From JAKQDH01 sp029558835 (GTDB lineage Bacteria; Planctomycetota; Phycisphaerae; UBA1845), in NCBI GenBank assembly GCA_035356615.1, contig DAOQSN010000001.1, forward strand, positions 372,001-436,000: a stretch of 64,000 bases of DNA, given 5' to 3'. The notes beneath the pieces were generated by a model, which worked only from the letters and a program-made list of their open reading frames with translations, made no database searches and had not been told where the DNA came from. This document shows, in pieces, positions 35,733 through 43,970 of the stretch; the stretch's first letter is position 1, and each line of letters opens with the position of its first letter. A program made the position numbers and the translations under genes.

Positions 35733-36185
35733 GTGACGAACGACCGGGATCCACGGACCTACGCGATCATCGGCGCGGCGATGGAGGTTCACCGCGAGCT
35801 TGGCTGCGGGTTCCTGGAAGCGGTGTACCAGGAGGCGATGGCGATCGAGCTGCTGGATCGGGGTGTCCCGCATGCGCGCGAAGCGGTACTGCCCGTATCC
35901 TACAAGGGGAGACGGCTGGCCTGCGAGTACCGGGCGGACTTCGTCTGCTTCGAGTCGGTCATTGTCGAGGTGAAGGCCGTGAGTGAACTTACGGGCGTCC
36001 ACGAGGCCCAGGTGATCAACTACCTGAAGGCGACGGGGCTGGAGGTGGGCCTGTTGATCAACTTCGGCGGAGAGTCGCTGGAGTACCAGCGTCTCATCCG
36101 GTCTGCTTCTGCGCAATCTGCGCAATCTGCGGAAAGGCAAGGAAATCCACAGATTACGCAGATTTCGCAGATGGAAAGGAAGTAG
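35733..36185 (+). CDS. GxxExxY protein (PD-(D/E)xK nuclease-fold family)
   Basis: A 150-residue member of the GxxExxY family, placed in the PD-(D/E)xK superfamily; its natural function is unknown. Visible motifs: GFLEAVY (G26, E29, Y32), YRADF with D69 and IVEVKAV with E79 and K81, so the catalytic E...D...ExK set is complete. The GTG at 35733 follows a strong GGAGGAGG. The last ~35 residues (SAQSAQSAERQGNPQITQIS) are encoded by the second palindrome and are not part of the fold. Composition is plainer and less GC-rich than the flanks. The gene plus one palindrome form a repeat-bounded unit of about 454 bp, which suggests mobility. Confidence 0.88.
   Translation: MTNDRDPRTYAIIGAAMEVHRELGCGFLEAVYQEAMAIELLDRGVPHAREAVLPVSYKGRRLACEYRADFVCFESVIVEVKAVSELTGVHEAQVINYLKATGLEVGLLINFGGESLEYQRLIRSASAQSAQSAERQGNPQITQISQMERK
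36107..36172. repeat. Palindrome overlapping the 3' end of the GxxExxY gene
   Basis: Same orientation and length as the copy at 35653; the arm CCACAGATTACGCAGATTTC plus GCAGAT is identical. The stop codon at 36183 lies just beyond it. Confidence 0.85.
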
Positions 36186-36211
36186 AGGCCACGCGAGTGG
36201 AGGTTATGACC

Positions 36212-39200
36212 ATGTGCGTGAACGGGCGACGAATCGGCGTATGGGCGGCTGTCGTTCTGGCGGGATGGTGCGTGCCGCTGCGGGCGGATGCGAGCGGGCC
36301 GCGCGAGTCGGGCTGCGGGCAGTCGGGCAACTTCACGATCGACAACCGCGGGGGCGGGAACCTGGCGGTATCCCAGAAAGCAGTGGGGATCTTCCTGGCC
36401 GGTGTGCCGTTCAACAACACGTTCAAGGCGGTGGTGAACGACTGGGGCGGGGCGACGCCGGGGACCGTCACGTTCAGCCTGAACGGGCAGACCGTGGTCT
36501 TGCCCTACACGGTCGGGCAAGGGGCCGAGACGTCAGAGTTCGACATGGGCGACCTGCCGGGTGGAGACTGCGCGGTTACCTCGATGCTGTCGGTCACGGC
36601 GAAGGATGTGCTGGGTAACACGGTGGCGCAGATGGGCAAACAGCTTAAGTGCATCAACCGCCCGTTCTTCATGCCGCCGAACATGGTCGTCGCGCCGCTG
36701 GCGCCGTGGGAGTGGGGGCAGGCCATCGTCTATCAACTGTACCCGCAGCTCAGCTTCATGAACCTGGACGCGGTCTGGGAGGGCGAGAACGACCTGTTCA
36801 AGAACTTCGGCGGGGTAGTTTCCGGCGGCGCACTGACGATGGAGTTTGACGGGGACGCGGGCGAGTTCACGTTCGGCGTCAGCGCCGATCTGAACATCAC
36901 GCAGGATCGCCCGACGCTCGATTCGCTGTTCGAGGAGCCGACGAACAAGAAGTGGATGGGTTGGAAGGAGGGTACGGAAGGCGGGAAGTCACTGAGCGCC
37001 GGCCTTTCGGCGACAGCCAAGATCAGCGAGGCCACGGGGTGCTTCGACGGGGGACTGGAAATCTGCGGTAGTGGAGAATTCGGGTATACGTACACAATCA
37101 TACCGATCGGGCCGATTTTCCCGCCGCTGCCGGTGTTCTTCACGGGCTCGGTGGGTTTCGCGATCAGTCCGGAGTTGTGCTTCGATCCGTGGAGCCTTGA
37201 CCTCGAGTGCTGGTACATCGCACACTTGGCGCCGTTCACGGGAATCGACGTGAGCCTTGAGGTGTCGGGACAGGGCGGGCTGGAACTGGGTGTCCCCGGC
37301 ATTCTCAGCGTTTTTGGCGGACTGGAGGGGGCCGTGGGCGGGCTCATCCACGTCTGCGGCGACCCGATTGAGACCTGTTGGGGCCTGCCGTATCTGGCGG
37401 ACCTGACGTTCGACGTTTCGATCGTAGGCTATGCCCGTGCGGTCTTCTGGGAGTGGGAACTGGGGCGCTGGGTGATCGTGGATTGGAGCTGCCTCGATAA
37501 GCGCGGCGTGCTGCTTATACCGCTCGACGGGCCGGTAGTGATGCGCAAGGCCGGTCGGCCGTACCTCGAGAACGGCGAGCCGTATGCTCGGTTCGAGCCG
37601 GGCGTCCGCAGCGGAGCGGGGGTGAAGCGTGACGGTGCGCGGGGCGAGACGGATGAGCTGGTCACTGAAAACACGAATCTGGAAGCGACGCCGGCGACGG
37701 CCGGGAATGGCAACCTGACGCTGGTGGCGACCAGCGAGGATGATCCGACGACGCCGGACTATGTGGAACACGAGGTCTACGCTGCCTTCCGTGACGGAGC
37801 GGTGTGGGGTGAGAAGGTGGCCGTCACCGATAACACGGACGCGGACTTCCAGCCGGCGGCGGCGTTCGATGCTACGGGCAAGCCGATCGTAGCCTGGACC
37901 ACCGTTGCGGGGACGACGGGTCAAGAGACGCTCGAAGAGGCGAAGGCCAAGATGGAGATGGCGTGGAGTGTCTATGATGACGGTACGGATACCTGGAGCG
38001 TCCCGACGCAACTGACCTCCGACACCAGCCTTGACGCCATGCCGCAGCTTGTGCGCGGCGCCGACGGCAGCACGAACCTGATCTGGCTGCACTCAGCGGA
38101 CAACAGCCTGCCCATCGGGCCGGATGACCCGCCGGGCACAACGCCGGCAGTGATGGCAGCGCGGTGGAACGGGACGGTGTTTGGGACGCCGGAGGTGCTG
38201 CTGCCGGCGTGTGATGCGGTCGGCGCGATTCGGTACGCGCGCGACGCTACCGGCCGCGAGTATGTACTCTGGACATGGGATGCTGATGACGATCCGGCCA
38301 CGATCGACGATCACGAGGTCTACGAGTCGCACACGGTGGGCGGGGTGTGGACGACGCCGGCAGCGCTGACGTCGAACGCGTCCGCCGAGACGGCCGTCGG
38401 GCTGCTGGCTACGTCGGGCGGCGTCGTTGCCTACTACGTACGAGTCGGCGGCGCCGAGGAGCAGCCTCAGGACCTGCTGGTCGGACGCAAGTTCGACGGC
38501 AGCCAGTGGTCGGCTGAGGAAGTGCTCATTTCGGCGATGACGGCGATTCTGTCGCCATCGTTCAATCTCGCGCCCGACGGCAGCGTGAGCTGCGCCTGGG
38601 TCGGCCCGAGCTTCGAGGAATACGGCAAGGGCATCCTCTATGCGAGCAGCCCGGACGGCTGGAGCAACTGGAGCGACGCGCAGCAGATGGCGGTGAGCTC
38701 ATTGCCGACGGCGCCGGCCTGCACACACGCGGCGGGGAACGTGCAGGTGTGCTATGTCTCGGCGCGCCCGGCGCGCGGGTCGGAGAAGATCGAATTCGGA
38801 CTCAAGGGCGCCCGCTCGACGGCATTTGATGTGCGCTTGCTCGACCATACGCCGTACACGGACCTGTGGGTCGAGGCGGCGGGGATCGTGGTCAGTCCGC
38901 AGCCGCCGGCGGGAGGAGAGCCGGCGACGATCTCCGTAACGGTGCACCTGTCGGGTGACTTCGACCAGGCCGGGGTCGAAGTTGACGTGTTCGATGGCGA
39001 TCCGTCGCAGGGCGGGACGTTGCTCGGCAGCGATGTGGCGGACCTCATTCCGGGCGGCAAGGCCGTGCTGGAGTTCCCGTGGACGTATCCGAGCGATTGC
39101 GCACAGCATGAAATCCACGTTACGGTCGATCCGGACGACTTGGTTGAGGAGTTGAACGAAGCCAATAACGCCGTGAATGTCGCCATCGGCGGGCTGAACT

Positions 39201-40000
39201 TGCTGGCAGTATCGCTGCATCCGGTCTTCTGGACGGCGGAAGCGATCGGCGTGCGGGTGACGGTTGAGAATGCCAGCTACGCGACGTTGTCCGACGTCGC
39301 TTTCGAGCTGCGCCGGGACTCGGAGACCGGCCCGTTAATCCTGAGCGATACGCTGCCGAGCATGCCGGCCGGAGAGCAGGTGCAGATGGTGGTGCCCTGG
39401 GATATCACCCTGACCGACGCCGGCGTGTACGAGCTGTTCCTGATCGCAGACCCCTCGGGAGTCATCACGGAGACCGAGCAAGCCGACAACGTCATTTCAG
39501 GTGCGATCCGAGTTCTGCCTGACCTCCAGGGCGAGCAGTGGAGTGCGGCGATTGTGGGCACGACGGCTCAGGTTACCGTCCGCAACGTGGGAGCGAAGCC
39601 CATGGCCGCGACGACGGTAAGAGTTGTCCGAGCCGACCAGACGCTCGGCGAGGCGCCGCTCTCTGCGCTGGGTGCGGGTGCGTCTGCCGATGTGACGATC
39701 ACGCTTTCCGAGTCTGTCCATTCCGGCACTGTCGCTCTCACGGCCAACCCGGATTCGACCGGTGCGGACGAGGTTTCGCTGCTGAACAACACGGCCGTCG
39801 TTATCGCGGACCTCGACGACGATGGCGACCTCGATATCGAAGACTTCAAGATGCTCGCAGGGTGCTTGGCCGGGCCGGACGTGACCACGCCCCCGCCGGG
39901 CTGCGATCCCGCCGACTTCGCCCAGGCGGACCTCGACGGCGAAGGGGACGTGGACATGGCCGATTTCGCGGCCTTCCTGGCGGCGTTTACGGGTGGGTAG
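36212..40000 (+). CDS. Large secreted protein with CARDB-type domains and dockerin-like tail
   Basis: A 1262-residue exported protein of unknown function. A signal peptide (RIGVWAAVVLAGWCVPLRA) is followed by a long beta-rich region with glycine-rich stretches, a middle part with beta-propeller-like phrases (DATGKPIVAWTTVAG, APDGSVSCAWVG, repeated every ~50-60 residues), two or three CARDB/Ig-type domains (WVEAAGIVVSPQPPAGGEPA, LNLLAVSLHPVFWTAEAIGV) and a C-terminal pair of calcium loops, DLDDDGDLDIEDFKMLAGCL and DLDGEGDVDMADFAAFLAAF. Start: ATG at 36212 with GGAGG at proper distance; ATG 36206 is too close. Such proteins are usually cell-surface or matrix components in planctomycetes. It begins 26 bp after the GxxExxY gene. 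Confidence 0.88.
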   Translation: MCVNGRRIGVWAAVVLAGWCVPLRADASGPRESGCGQSGNFTIDNRGGGNLAVSQKAVGIFLAGVPFNNTFKAVVNDWGGATPGTVTFSLNGQTVVLPYTVGQGAETSEFDMGDLPGGDCAVTSMLSVTAKDVLGNTVAQMGKQLKCINRPFFMPPNMVVAPLAPWEWGQAIVYQLYPQLSFMNLDAVWEGENDLFKNFGGVVSGGALTMEFDGDAGEFTFGVSADLNITQDRPTLDSLFEEPTNKKWMGWKEGTEGGKSLSAGLSATAKISEATGCFDGGLEICGSGEFGYTYTIIPIGPIFPPLPVFFTGSVGFAISPELCFDPWSLDLECWYIAHLAPFTGIDVSLEVSGQGGLELGVPGILSVFGGLEGAVGGLIHVCGDPIETCWGLPYLADLTFDVSIVGYARAVFWEWELGRWVIVDWSCLDKRGVLLIPLDGPVVMRKAGRPYLENGEPYARFEPGVRSGAGVKRDGARGETDELVTENTNLEATPATAGNGNLTLVATSEDDPTTPDYVEHEVYAAFRDGAVWGEKVAVTDNTDADFQPAAAFDATGKPIVAWTTVAGTTGQETLEEAKAKMEMAWSVYDDGTDTWSVPTQLTSDTSLDAMPQLVRGADGSTNLIWLHSADNSLPIGPDDPPGTTPAVMAARWNGTVFGTPEVLLPACDAVGAIRYARDATGREYVLWTWDADDDPATIDDHEVYESHTVGGVWTTPAALTSNASAETAVGLLATSGGVVAYYVRVGGAEEQPQDLLVGRKFDGSQWSAEEVLISAMTAILSPSFNLAPDGSVSCAWVGPSFEEYGKGILYASSPDGWSNWSDAQQMAVSSLPTAPACTHAAGNVQVCYVSARPARGSEKIEFGLKGARSTAFDVRLLDHTPYTDLWVEAAGIVVSPQPPAGGEPATISVTVHLSGDFDQAGVEVDVFDGDPSQGGTLLGSDVADLIPGGKAVLEFPWTYPSDCAQHEIHVTVDPDDLVEELNEANNAVNVAIGGLNLLAVSLHPVFWTAEAIGVRVTVENASYATLSDVAFELRRDSETGPLILSDTLPSMPAGEQVQMVVPWDITLTDAGVYELFLIADPSGVITETEQADNVISGAIRVLPDLQGEQWSAAIVGTTAQVTVRNVGAKPMAATTVRVVRADQTLGEAPLSALGAGASADVTITLSESVHSGTVALTANPDSTGADEVSLLNNTAVVIADLDDDGDLDIEDFKMLAGCLAGPDVTTPPPGCDPADFAQADLDGEGDVDMADFAAFLAAFTGG

Positions 40001-40053
40001 TGGATCGGCGGCGCCGGCGCGGGCACCCGCGCACGCGGCATCGACGTGGCAAC

Positions 40054-40080
40054 CCGGCCGCTCCCTGACGGTCGCGGTTC
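40054..40080. repeat. Dispersed repeat, family E, copy 2
   Basis: CCGGCCGCTCCCTGACGGTC then GCGGTTC, nearly identical to 17691-17715. It is between the convergent secreted-protein and rpsT genes. Confidence 0.7.
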
Positions 40081-40098
40081 GGAGCGCCGGTCCCGCGC

Positions 40099-40386
40099 TT
40101 ACTTGCCCGGGGTTTGCTGCTTGGCTTGCAGGGCGTTGAGACGGCGGGCCATGCGGGACTTGCGCCGCGCGGCCGTGTTGCGATGCAGGGTGCCCTTGGC
40201 GGCCGTCTGGTCCACCTTCTTGGTGGCCGCCACCAGACGCTCACGCACGACTTCCACGTCGCCGGTGCGCGCCGCGTCCATGAACTTGCGGATCTCCTTC
40301 TTGAGGGCGGAAGTGCGCGACCGATTGCGCTGGCGGTTACGCTCGTTCTGTTTCACTCGCTTCTTGGCCGAGGGCAGATTCGCCAC
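40099..40386 (-). CDS. rpsT: 30S ribosomal protein S20
   Basis: Small-subunit protein that binds the 5' domain of 16S rRNA. 95 residues, starting MANLPSAKKRVKQNERNRQR, the typical S20 beginning, with a conserved helix KGTLHRNTAARRKSRMARRL near the C-terminus. Length is slightly above the usual 85-90. Transcribed alone; the upstream 326-bp gap on this strand contains part of a family B repeat and a family E word, so its promoter must be close to 40390-40440 or embedded in repeat DNA. Confidence 0.96.
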   Translation of the reverse strand: MANLPSAKKRVKQNERNRQRNRSRTSALKKEIRKFMDAARTGDVEVVRERLVAATKKVDQTAAKGTLHRNTAARRKSRMARRLNALQAKQQTPGK

Positions 40387-40453
40387 GGTCTATTCTCCTG
40401 ACACCTTGCTTGTCATCTGTCTCGAATGTTCCGCGCACAGCCCCCCGCCGGAC

Positions 40454-40530
40454 GCATATAGCGTCCGCTGCGTCAGGGGCGTCATGTTCCCGCGCGACAG
40501 TAGTCGCCGGTAAGCATGCTCCGCGGACCT
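40454..40530. repeat. MITE-like composite repeat, family B, partial copy 2
   Basis: Reads TAGCGTCCGC, then CATGTTCCCGCGCGACAGTA and GTCGCCGGTAAGCATGCTCC, the same internal hairpin as at 47115-47160. The second hairpin of the element is not recognisable. Confidence 0.5.
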
Positions 40531-40643
40531 GGGCACGTGCCCAGCTTTCATCCGTCCCCCAGGTCCACAGGACCTGGGCCACCCGTCCGCCACCTTCCCC
40601 AAGGCGTCTCCACGGACACACCTGGGTGTTGCTCGCCTTCGTT

Positions 40644-40668
40644 TGCTCCCTGACGGTCGAGGTTCGAA
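40644..40668. repeat. Dispersed repeat, family E, copy 3
   Basis: TGCTCCCTGACGGTCGAGGT then TCGAATC; one base differs from the family core. The GGTTCGAATC end resembles a tRNA T-arm by chance. Confidence 0.6.
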
Positions 40669-40712
40669 TCACCCCCCCGTCACTCGCTATTCGCACTTCG
40701 CTATTCCGGCGC

Positions 40713-42176
40713 CTAGCCGCCGGCCGGCAGACCCTCCATCCTAGCACGAACGTCCTTGTAGTTATAGTCCACCTGGAGCAGTCGCCCGTAGGTTTTTCGG
40801 GCCGCGTCGACGTTCCGGGCATCCTCCTGGGCCCGCCCCAGCCAGTACAGCATGGACTTGGCCAGGTCGTCGTCGTCGAACTCGTGCTCCTTCAGCCCCT
40901 CGCTCAAGGAGGCCATCGCCTCCGGTAGGAACCCCTTGCGATAGAAGCATCGTCCCAGATGCAGGGCGCAGGACGCCCGGTTTTTCGGGTCGACCCGGGC
41001 CGCCTGGAACATCGGAATCGCGTCGTCAAACCGCCCTGCCTTGAACGTGCGCACAGCGTATTCGTACTTGAGGCGGTTGTCGGTGGGGTACTGCTCGACC
41101 CGCTCCCGGTAACTGGATAACTCAAATTTCAACTGGTCAATGGTGTGTTTACGGATCGCCTCCGCGTCCCCTTCTTCTTGAAGCCGGCGGCCGAGGCGAC
41201 CGAGCTGCTTGATCCGCACGTCCTGGGCCATCATCTTCCAGCGGAAGTCGCCGGTTTTCTTGTACTCCTGAACGAGCAGGCCGATGGCCTTGTTTTCCGC
41301 CTCGTCCGTCTCCTGGCGGCGGAGGAGGTCGATGACCTTCTGGAACGCCCCCGGGACGTCGGGGTTCTCGGCATACTCCTGCTCTGCGCGAGCGGTGAGT
41401 TCGACGACGCGGTCCTGGCTCTGTACGACGCGGTCCAGGTCGTGCAGTTCCGCCTGCTCCTCCGCGTCGGCGATGCTCTCACGGTAGGACTCGCCCCCCT
41501 GGTACTTGCCCTTGTGGATGGTGAGCTTGGTGGACAGGTTCCGCAGGGCCAGGTCCATGTCCCGACTCTTGGGGAACCGCCGCCGCATGACGTGGATGGC
41601 GTTGATGCCCAACTGGTAGGCGGTCTCGCCCGGAATCTGCTCGTTTCTGGCGGCCGCCCGGTCACCGAGTTCCTCGGCAGCTTCCAGCAAAGCCTGGAAG
41701 TGCTTGGCGCTGGTTTTCGGGTTGCCCTCCAAGGCCTTGTAGAGAACCCCGGCCGCCCACATGGCCGCATCGTCCGCCCGCAGCTTGGCCGCGGTGCGCG
41801 CGGCCGCCTCTATGTAGCCGACATTGTCGGGATCATGCCCGAACAGCCACATTGAGTTCAGGAACGCCCGTAGCGGCTCCTTATGCTTGACAGGGTGCTT
41901 CATTTGGTCCTTGAGGCCGGGCTTGGCGCCGCCGTTGTGCTTGCGGGCGACGGCGCAGCCGTGCAGCGGTTTGCACCCCTCCTCGACGGCGTCGGGCCAG
42001 TACTCGAGCCCCTCGACGTAGTACTGGATGGCGTGGTCGTATTGGCGTTTGTCCCCAAGTTCGCGGGCCCGCTCGAACCAACGCTGGGCCTTGGACCGGT
42101 TCTCGGCGGTGACGACCAGGCGGGCGTTGGGGTCGGCCTGCGGGGCGGCTTCTTCTGCGTTGGGGTTCTTAGGCAT
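40713..42176 (-). CDS. TPR-repeat protein, cytoplasmic
   Basis: A 487-residue protein without a signal peptide. TPR-like helices occur at both ends (QRWFERARELGDKRQYDHAI near 30-50, and LGRCFYRKGFLPEAMASLSE, LYWLGRAQEDARNVDAARKT near 400-470), joined by a long charged helical middle with many E, K and R residues (RVVQSQDRVVELTARAEQEY), which could form a coiled coil. No enzymatic motif. Families like this in planctomycetes are uncharacterised; a scaffold role is the only inference. The gene faces away from def across a 271-bp divergent gap that includes a TACAAT box on the def side at 42333. Confidence 0.8.
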   Translation of the reverse strand: MPKNPNAEEAAPQADPNARLVVTAENRSKAQRWFERARELGDKRQYDHAIQYYVEGLEYWPDAVEEGCKPLHGCAVARKHNGGAKPGLKDQMKHPVKHKEPLRAFLNSMWLFGHDPDNVGYIEAAARTAAKLRADDAAMWAAGVLYKALEGNPKTSAKHFQALLEAAEELGDRAAARNEQIPGETAYQLGINAIHVMRRRFPKSRDMDLALRNLSTKLTIHKGKYQGGESYRESIADAEEQAELHDLDRVVQSQDRVVELTARAEQEYAENPDVPGAFQKVIDLLRRQETDEAENKAIGLLVQEYKKTGDFRWKMMAQDVRIKQLGRLGRRLQEEGDAEAIRKHTIDQLKFELSSYRERVEQYPTDNRLKYEYAVRTFKAGRFDDAIPMFQAARVDPKNRASCALHLGRCFYRKGFLPEAMASLSEGLKEHEFDDDDLAKSMLYWLGRAQEDARNVDAARKTYGRLLQVDYNYKDVRARMEGLPAGG

Positions 42177-42447
42177 TACAGCGCACGGTTGCTTCAGGAG
42201 CCCGGTTAACGATCCGCCGAAAGAGGAGACGGGTAGGGCGGGTCTGCCCGTGGTGGGGAAACGCGCCTCCCGGGGCCGCCACCCTGGCTATCGGACCCCA
42301 CGGCGGGTCGCACCTGCGACCGGTGGGGCCTTTACAATCGTCAGCCCAGCCATACTATCACGGTGGCGGCCCATGTCAAGGAAGCCCCAAGGTGGGGCCG
42401 GGGCGTGTGCCGCTGGAAGCGATGAAGAATGGGGTGCCGGGCGAGTC

Positions 42448-42999
42448 ATGGGGAACATGAAACTGGATAAACTGCGCATTGTCCATCACCCGGATCCGGC
42501 GCTGCACGTGCCCTGTGCGCCGGTCACCGAGTTCGGACCGGACCTGGCGCGGTTCGCCCAGCGTCTGCTCGAGCTGATGCGGACCGGGGAGGGTGTCGGG
42601 CTGGCGGCTCCGCAGGTGGGCGTCAATCAGCGTATCTTCGTGTGCAACGTGACCGGTGAACCGGGGGACGACTTCGTCTGCGTGAACCCGAGGTTCGTCG
42701 CCCTCGACGGGTCGGCGGAAGCCGCGGAAGGCTGCCTGTCGCTGCCGGGAGTGACCGTCACGATGCGGCGGGCGGCTCAGGTCGTTCTGGAAGGCTTCGA
42801 CCCCGAGGGCAACCCAATCCGTCGGGAAGGCAGCGAATTGACCGCCCGGGTCTGGCAGCATGAGGCGGACCATCTGGAGGGCCGGCTGATCATCGACCGG
42901 ATGGGCGACGCGGACGAAATCGCCAACCGCCGGGCGATCCGGCAAATGGTCGAGGACTACCAGCGCTGGCACCGCCGTCCGGCGCGCAAGACGGTGTGA
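42448..42999 (+). CDS. def: Peptide deformylase
   Basis: Removes the N-formyl group from nascent proteins. 183 residues with all three motifs: GVGLAAPQVG, EGCLSLPG (metal ligand cysteine) and QHEADHLEG (two histidine ligands and the catalytic glutamate). The start is either ATG 42448 or ATG 42457 (MKLDKLRIVHHPDPAL); neither has a strong ribosome-binding site. fmt starts 14 bp after the stop, the common def-fmt pair whose products act at opposite ends of N-formyl-methionine metabolism. Confidence 0.96.
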   Translation: MGNMKLDKLRIVHHPDPALHVPCAPVTEFGPDLARFAQRLLELMRTGEGVGLAAPQVGVNQRIFVCNVTGEPGDDFVCVNPRFVALDGSAEAAEGCLSLPGVTVTMRRAAQVVLEGFDPEGNPIRREGSELTARVWQHEADHLEGRLIIDRMGDADEIANRRAIRQMVEDYQRWHRRPARKTV

Positions 43000-43013
43000 G
43001 CCGCGGAGCAGTC

Positions 43014-43964
43014 ATGCGTCTGGTCTTCTTCGCTTCGGGCGAGTTTGCCGTCCCGACGTTGCGGCGGCTGGCCGCGGGCGACGATGAAGTCGCGCTGGTG
43101 ATCACGCAACCCGCGCGGGAGGGTGGTCGCGGGCGCAAGCCGATCCCGACGCCGGTGCGCACCTGGGCGGACGATCTGAAACTGCCGGTCCTGGAAGCGG
43201 AGAACGTGAACGCGGCGGAAGCTGTGGCACGTCTGCGGGAGCTGCGGGCGTTCCTGGGCGTCGTGGTCGCCTTCGGGCAGAAGTTGGGCCCGGAGTTGCT
43301 GGGCGCATTCCCGGCCGGCTGCATCAACCTGCACGCGTCGCTGCTGCCGAAGTACCGCGGGGCGGCCCCCATCAACTGGGCGATCGTCCGGGGCGAGGAA
43401 CGCACCGGCGTCACGGTGTTCCGCCTGACGCAGCGCATGGACGCCGGTCCGATCCTCACCAGCCGCTGGACCCTCATCAAGCCGGAAGAGACGGCCGGGG
43501 AATTGCACGATCGGCTCGCGGGCGTCGGCGTGGACGCGATGCTGGGGGCGCTGGAGCTGTTCGCGGACGGGGTGATTCCGGCCGGCACGCCGCAGGACGA
43601 TTCCCAGGCGACGGTGGCCCCGAAGCTGAGCAAACGCGACGGGTGGGTGCGTTTTGATCGTCCGGCGATGGAGATTATCCGACATATCTGCGGGATGACT
43701 CCCTGGCCCGGGGCGGCCGCGCGGTTCGAGGCGGCCGATGGTCGCTGGGAGCAGGTCGCGCTGGTGCGGGCCCGGCCGGCCGAGACGCCGGATGCCCCCA
43801 CGGGCGACCCGGGCAGCATCGACGCCCGGCGTTACGTGGCCGCGGCGGACCGCTACCTCGAACTGCTCGAGTTGAAGCCCTCGTCCGGGCGAACGATGAC
43901 CTGGCAGGACTACGTCAATGGCCGGCACGTGCAGGCCGGGGACCGGTTCCAGCCGCCGGATTAG
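43014..43964 (+). CDS. fmt: Methionyl-tRNA formyltransferase
   Basis: Formylates initiator Met-tRNA with 10-formyl-tetrahydrofolate. The 316-residue product begins MRLVFFASGEFAVPTLRRL and carries the formyltransferase signature NLHASLLPKYRGAAPINWAI, with the catalytic Asn-His and the later Asp in QRMDAGPIL, then the C-terminal tRNA-binding domain (KLSKRDGWVRFDRPAMEIIR). ATG 43014 is the family start. It is in an operon-like run def-fmt-galK with gaps of 14 and 6 bp. Confidence 0.96.
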   Translation: MRLVFFASGEFAVPTLRRLAAGDDEVALVITQPAREGGRGRKPIPTPVRTWADDLKLPVLEAENVNAAEAVARLRELRAFLGVVVAFGQKLGPELLGAFPAGCINLHASLLPKYRGAAPINWAIVRGEERTGVTVFRLTQRMDAGPILTSRWTLIKPEETAGELHDRLAGVGVDAMLGALELFADGVIPAGTPQDDSQATVAPKLSKRDGWVRFDRPAMEIIRHICGMTPWPGAAARFEAADGRWEQVALVRARPAETPDAPTGDPGSIDARRYVAAADRYLELLELKPSSGRTMTWQDYVNGRHVQAGDRFQPPD

Positions 43965-43970
43965 CATGCG

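Noticed and set aside
34106..36185. Diversity-generating retroelement (FGE-fold target plus small neighbour)
   Set aside because: No reverse transcriptase, no template/variable repeat pair with adenine-specific differences was seen; the neighbour is a GxxExxY protein.
40644..40690. tRNA-like T-arm (GGTTCGAATC)
   Set aside because: No acceptor, D or anticodon arms around it; it is the end of a family E repeat.
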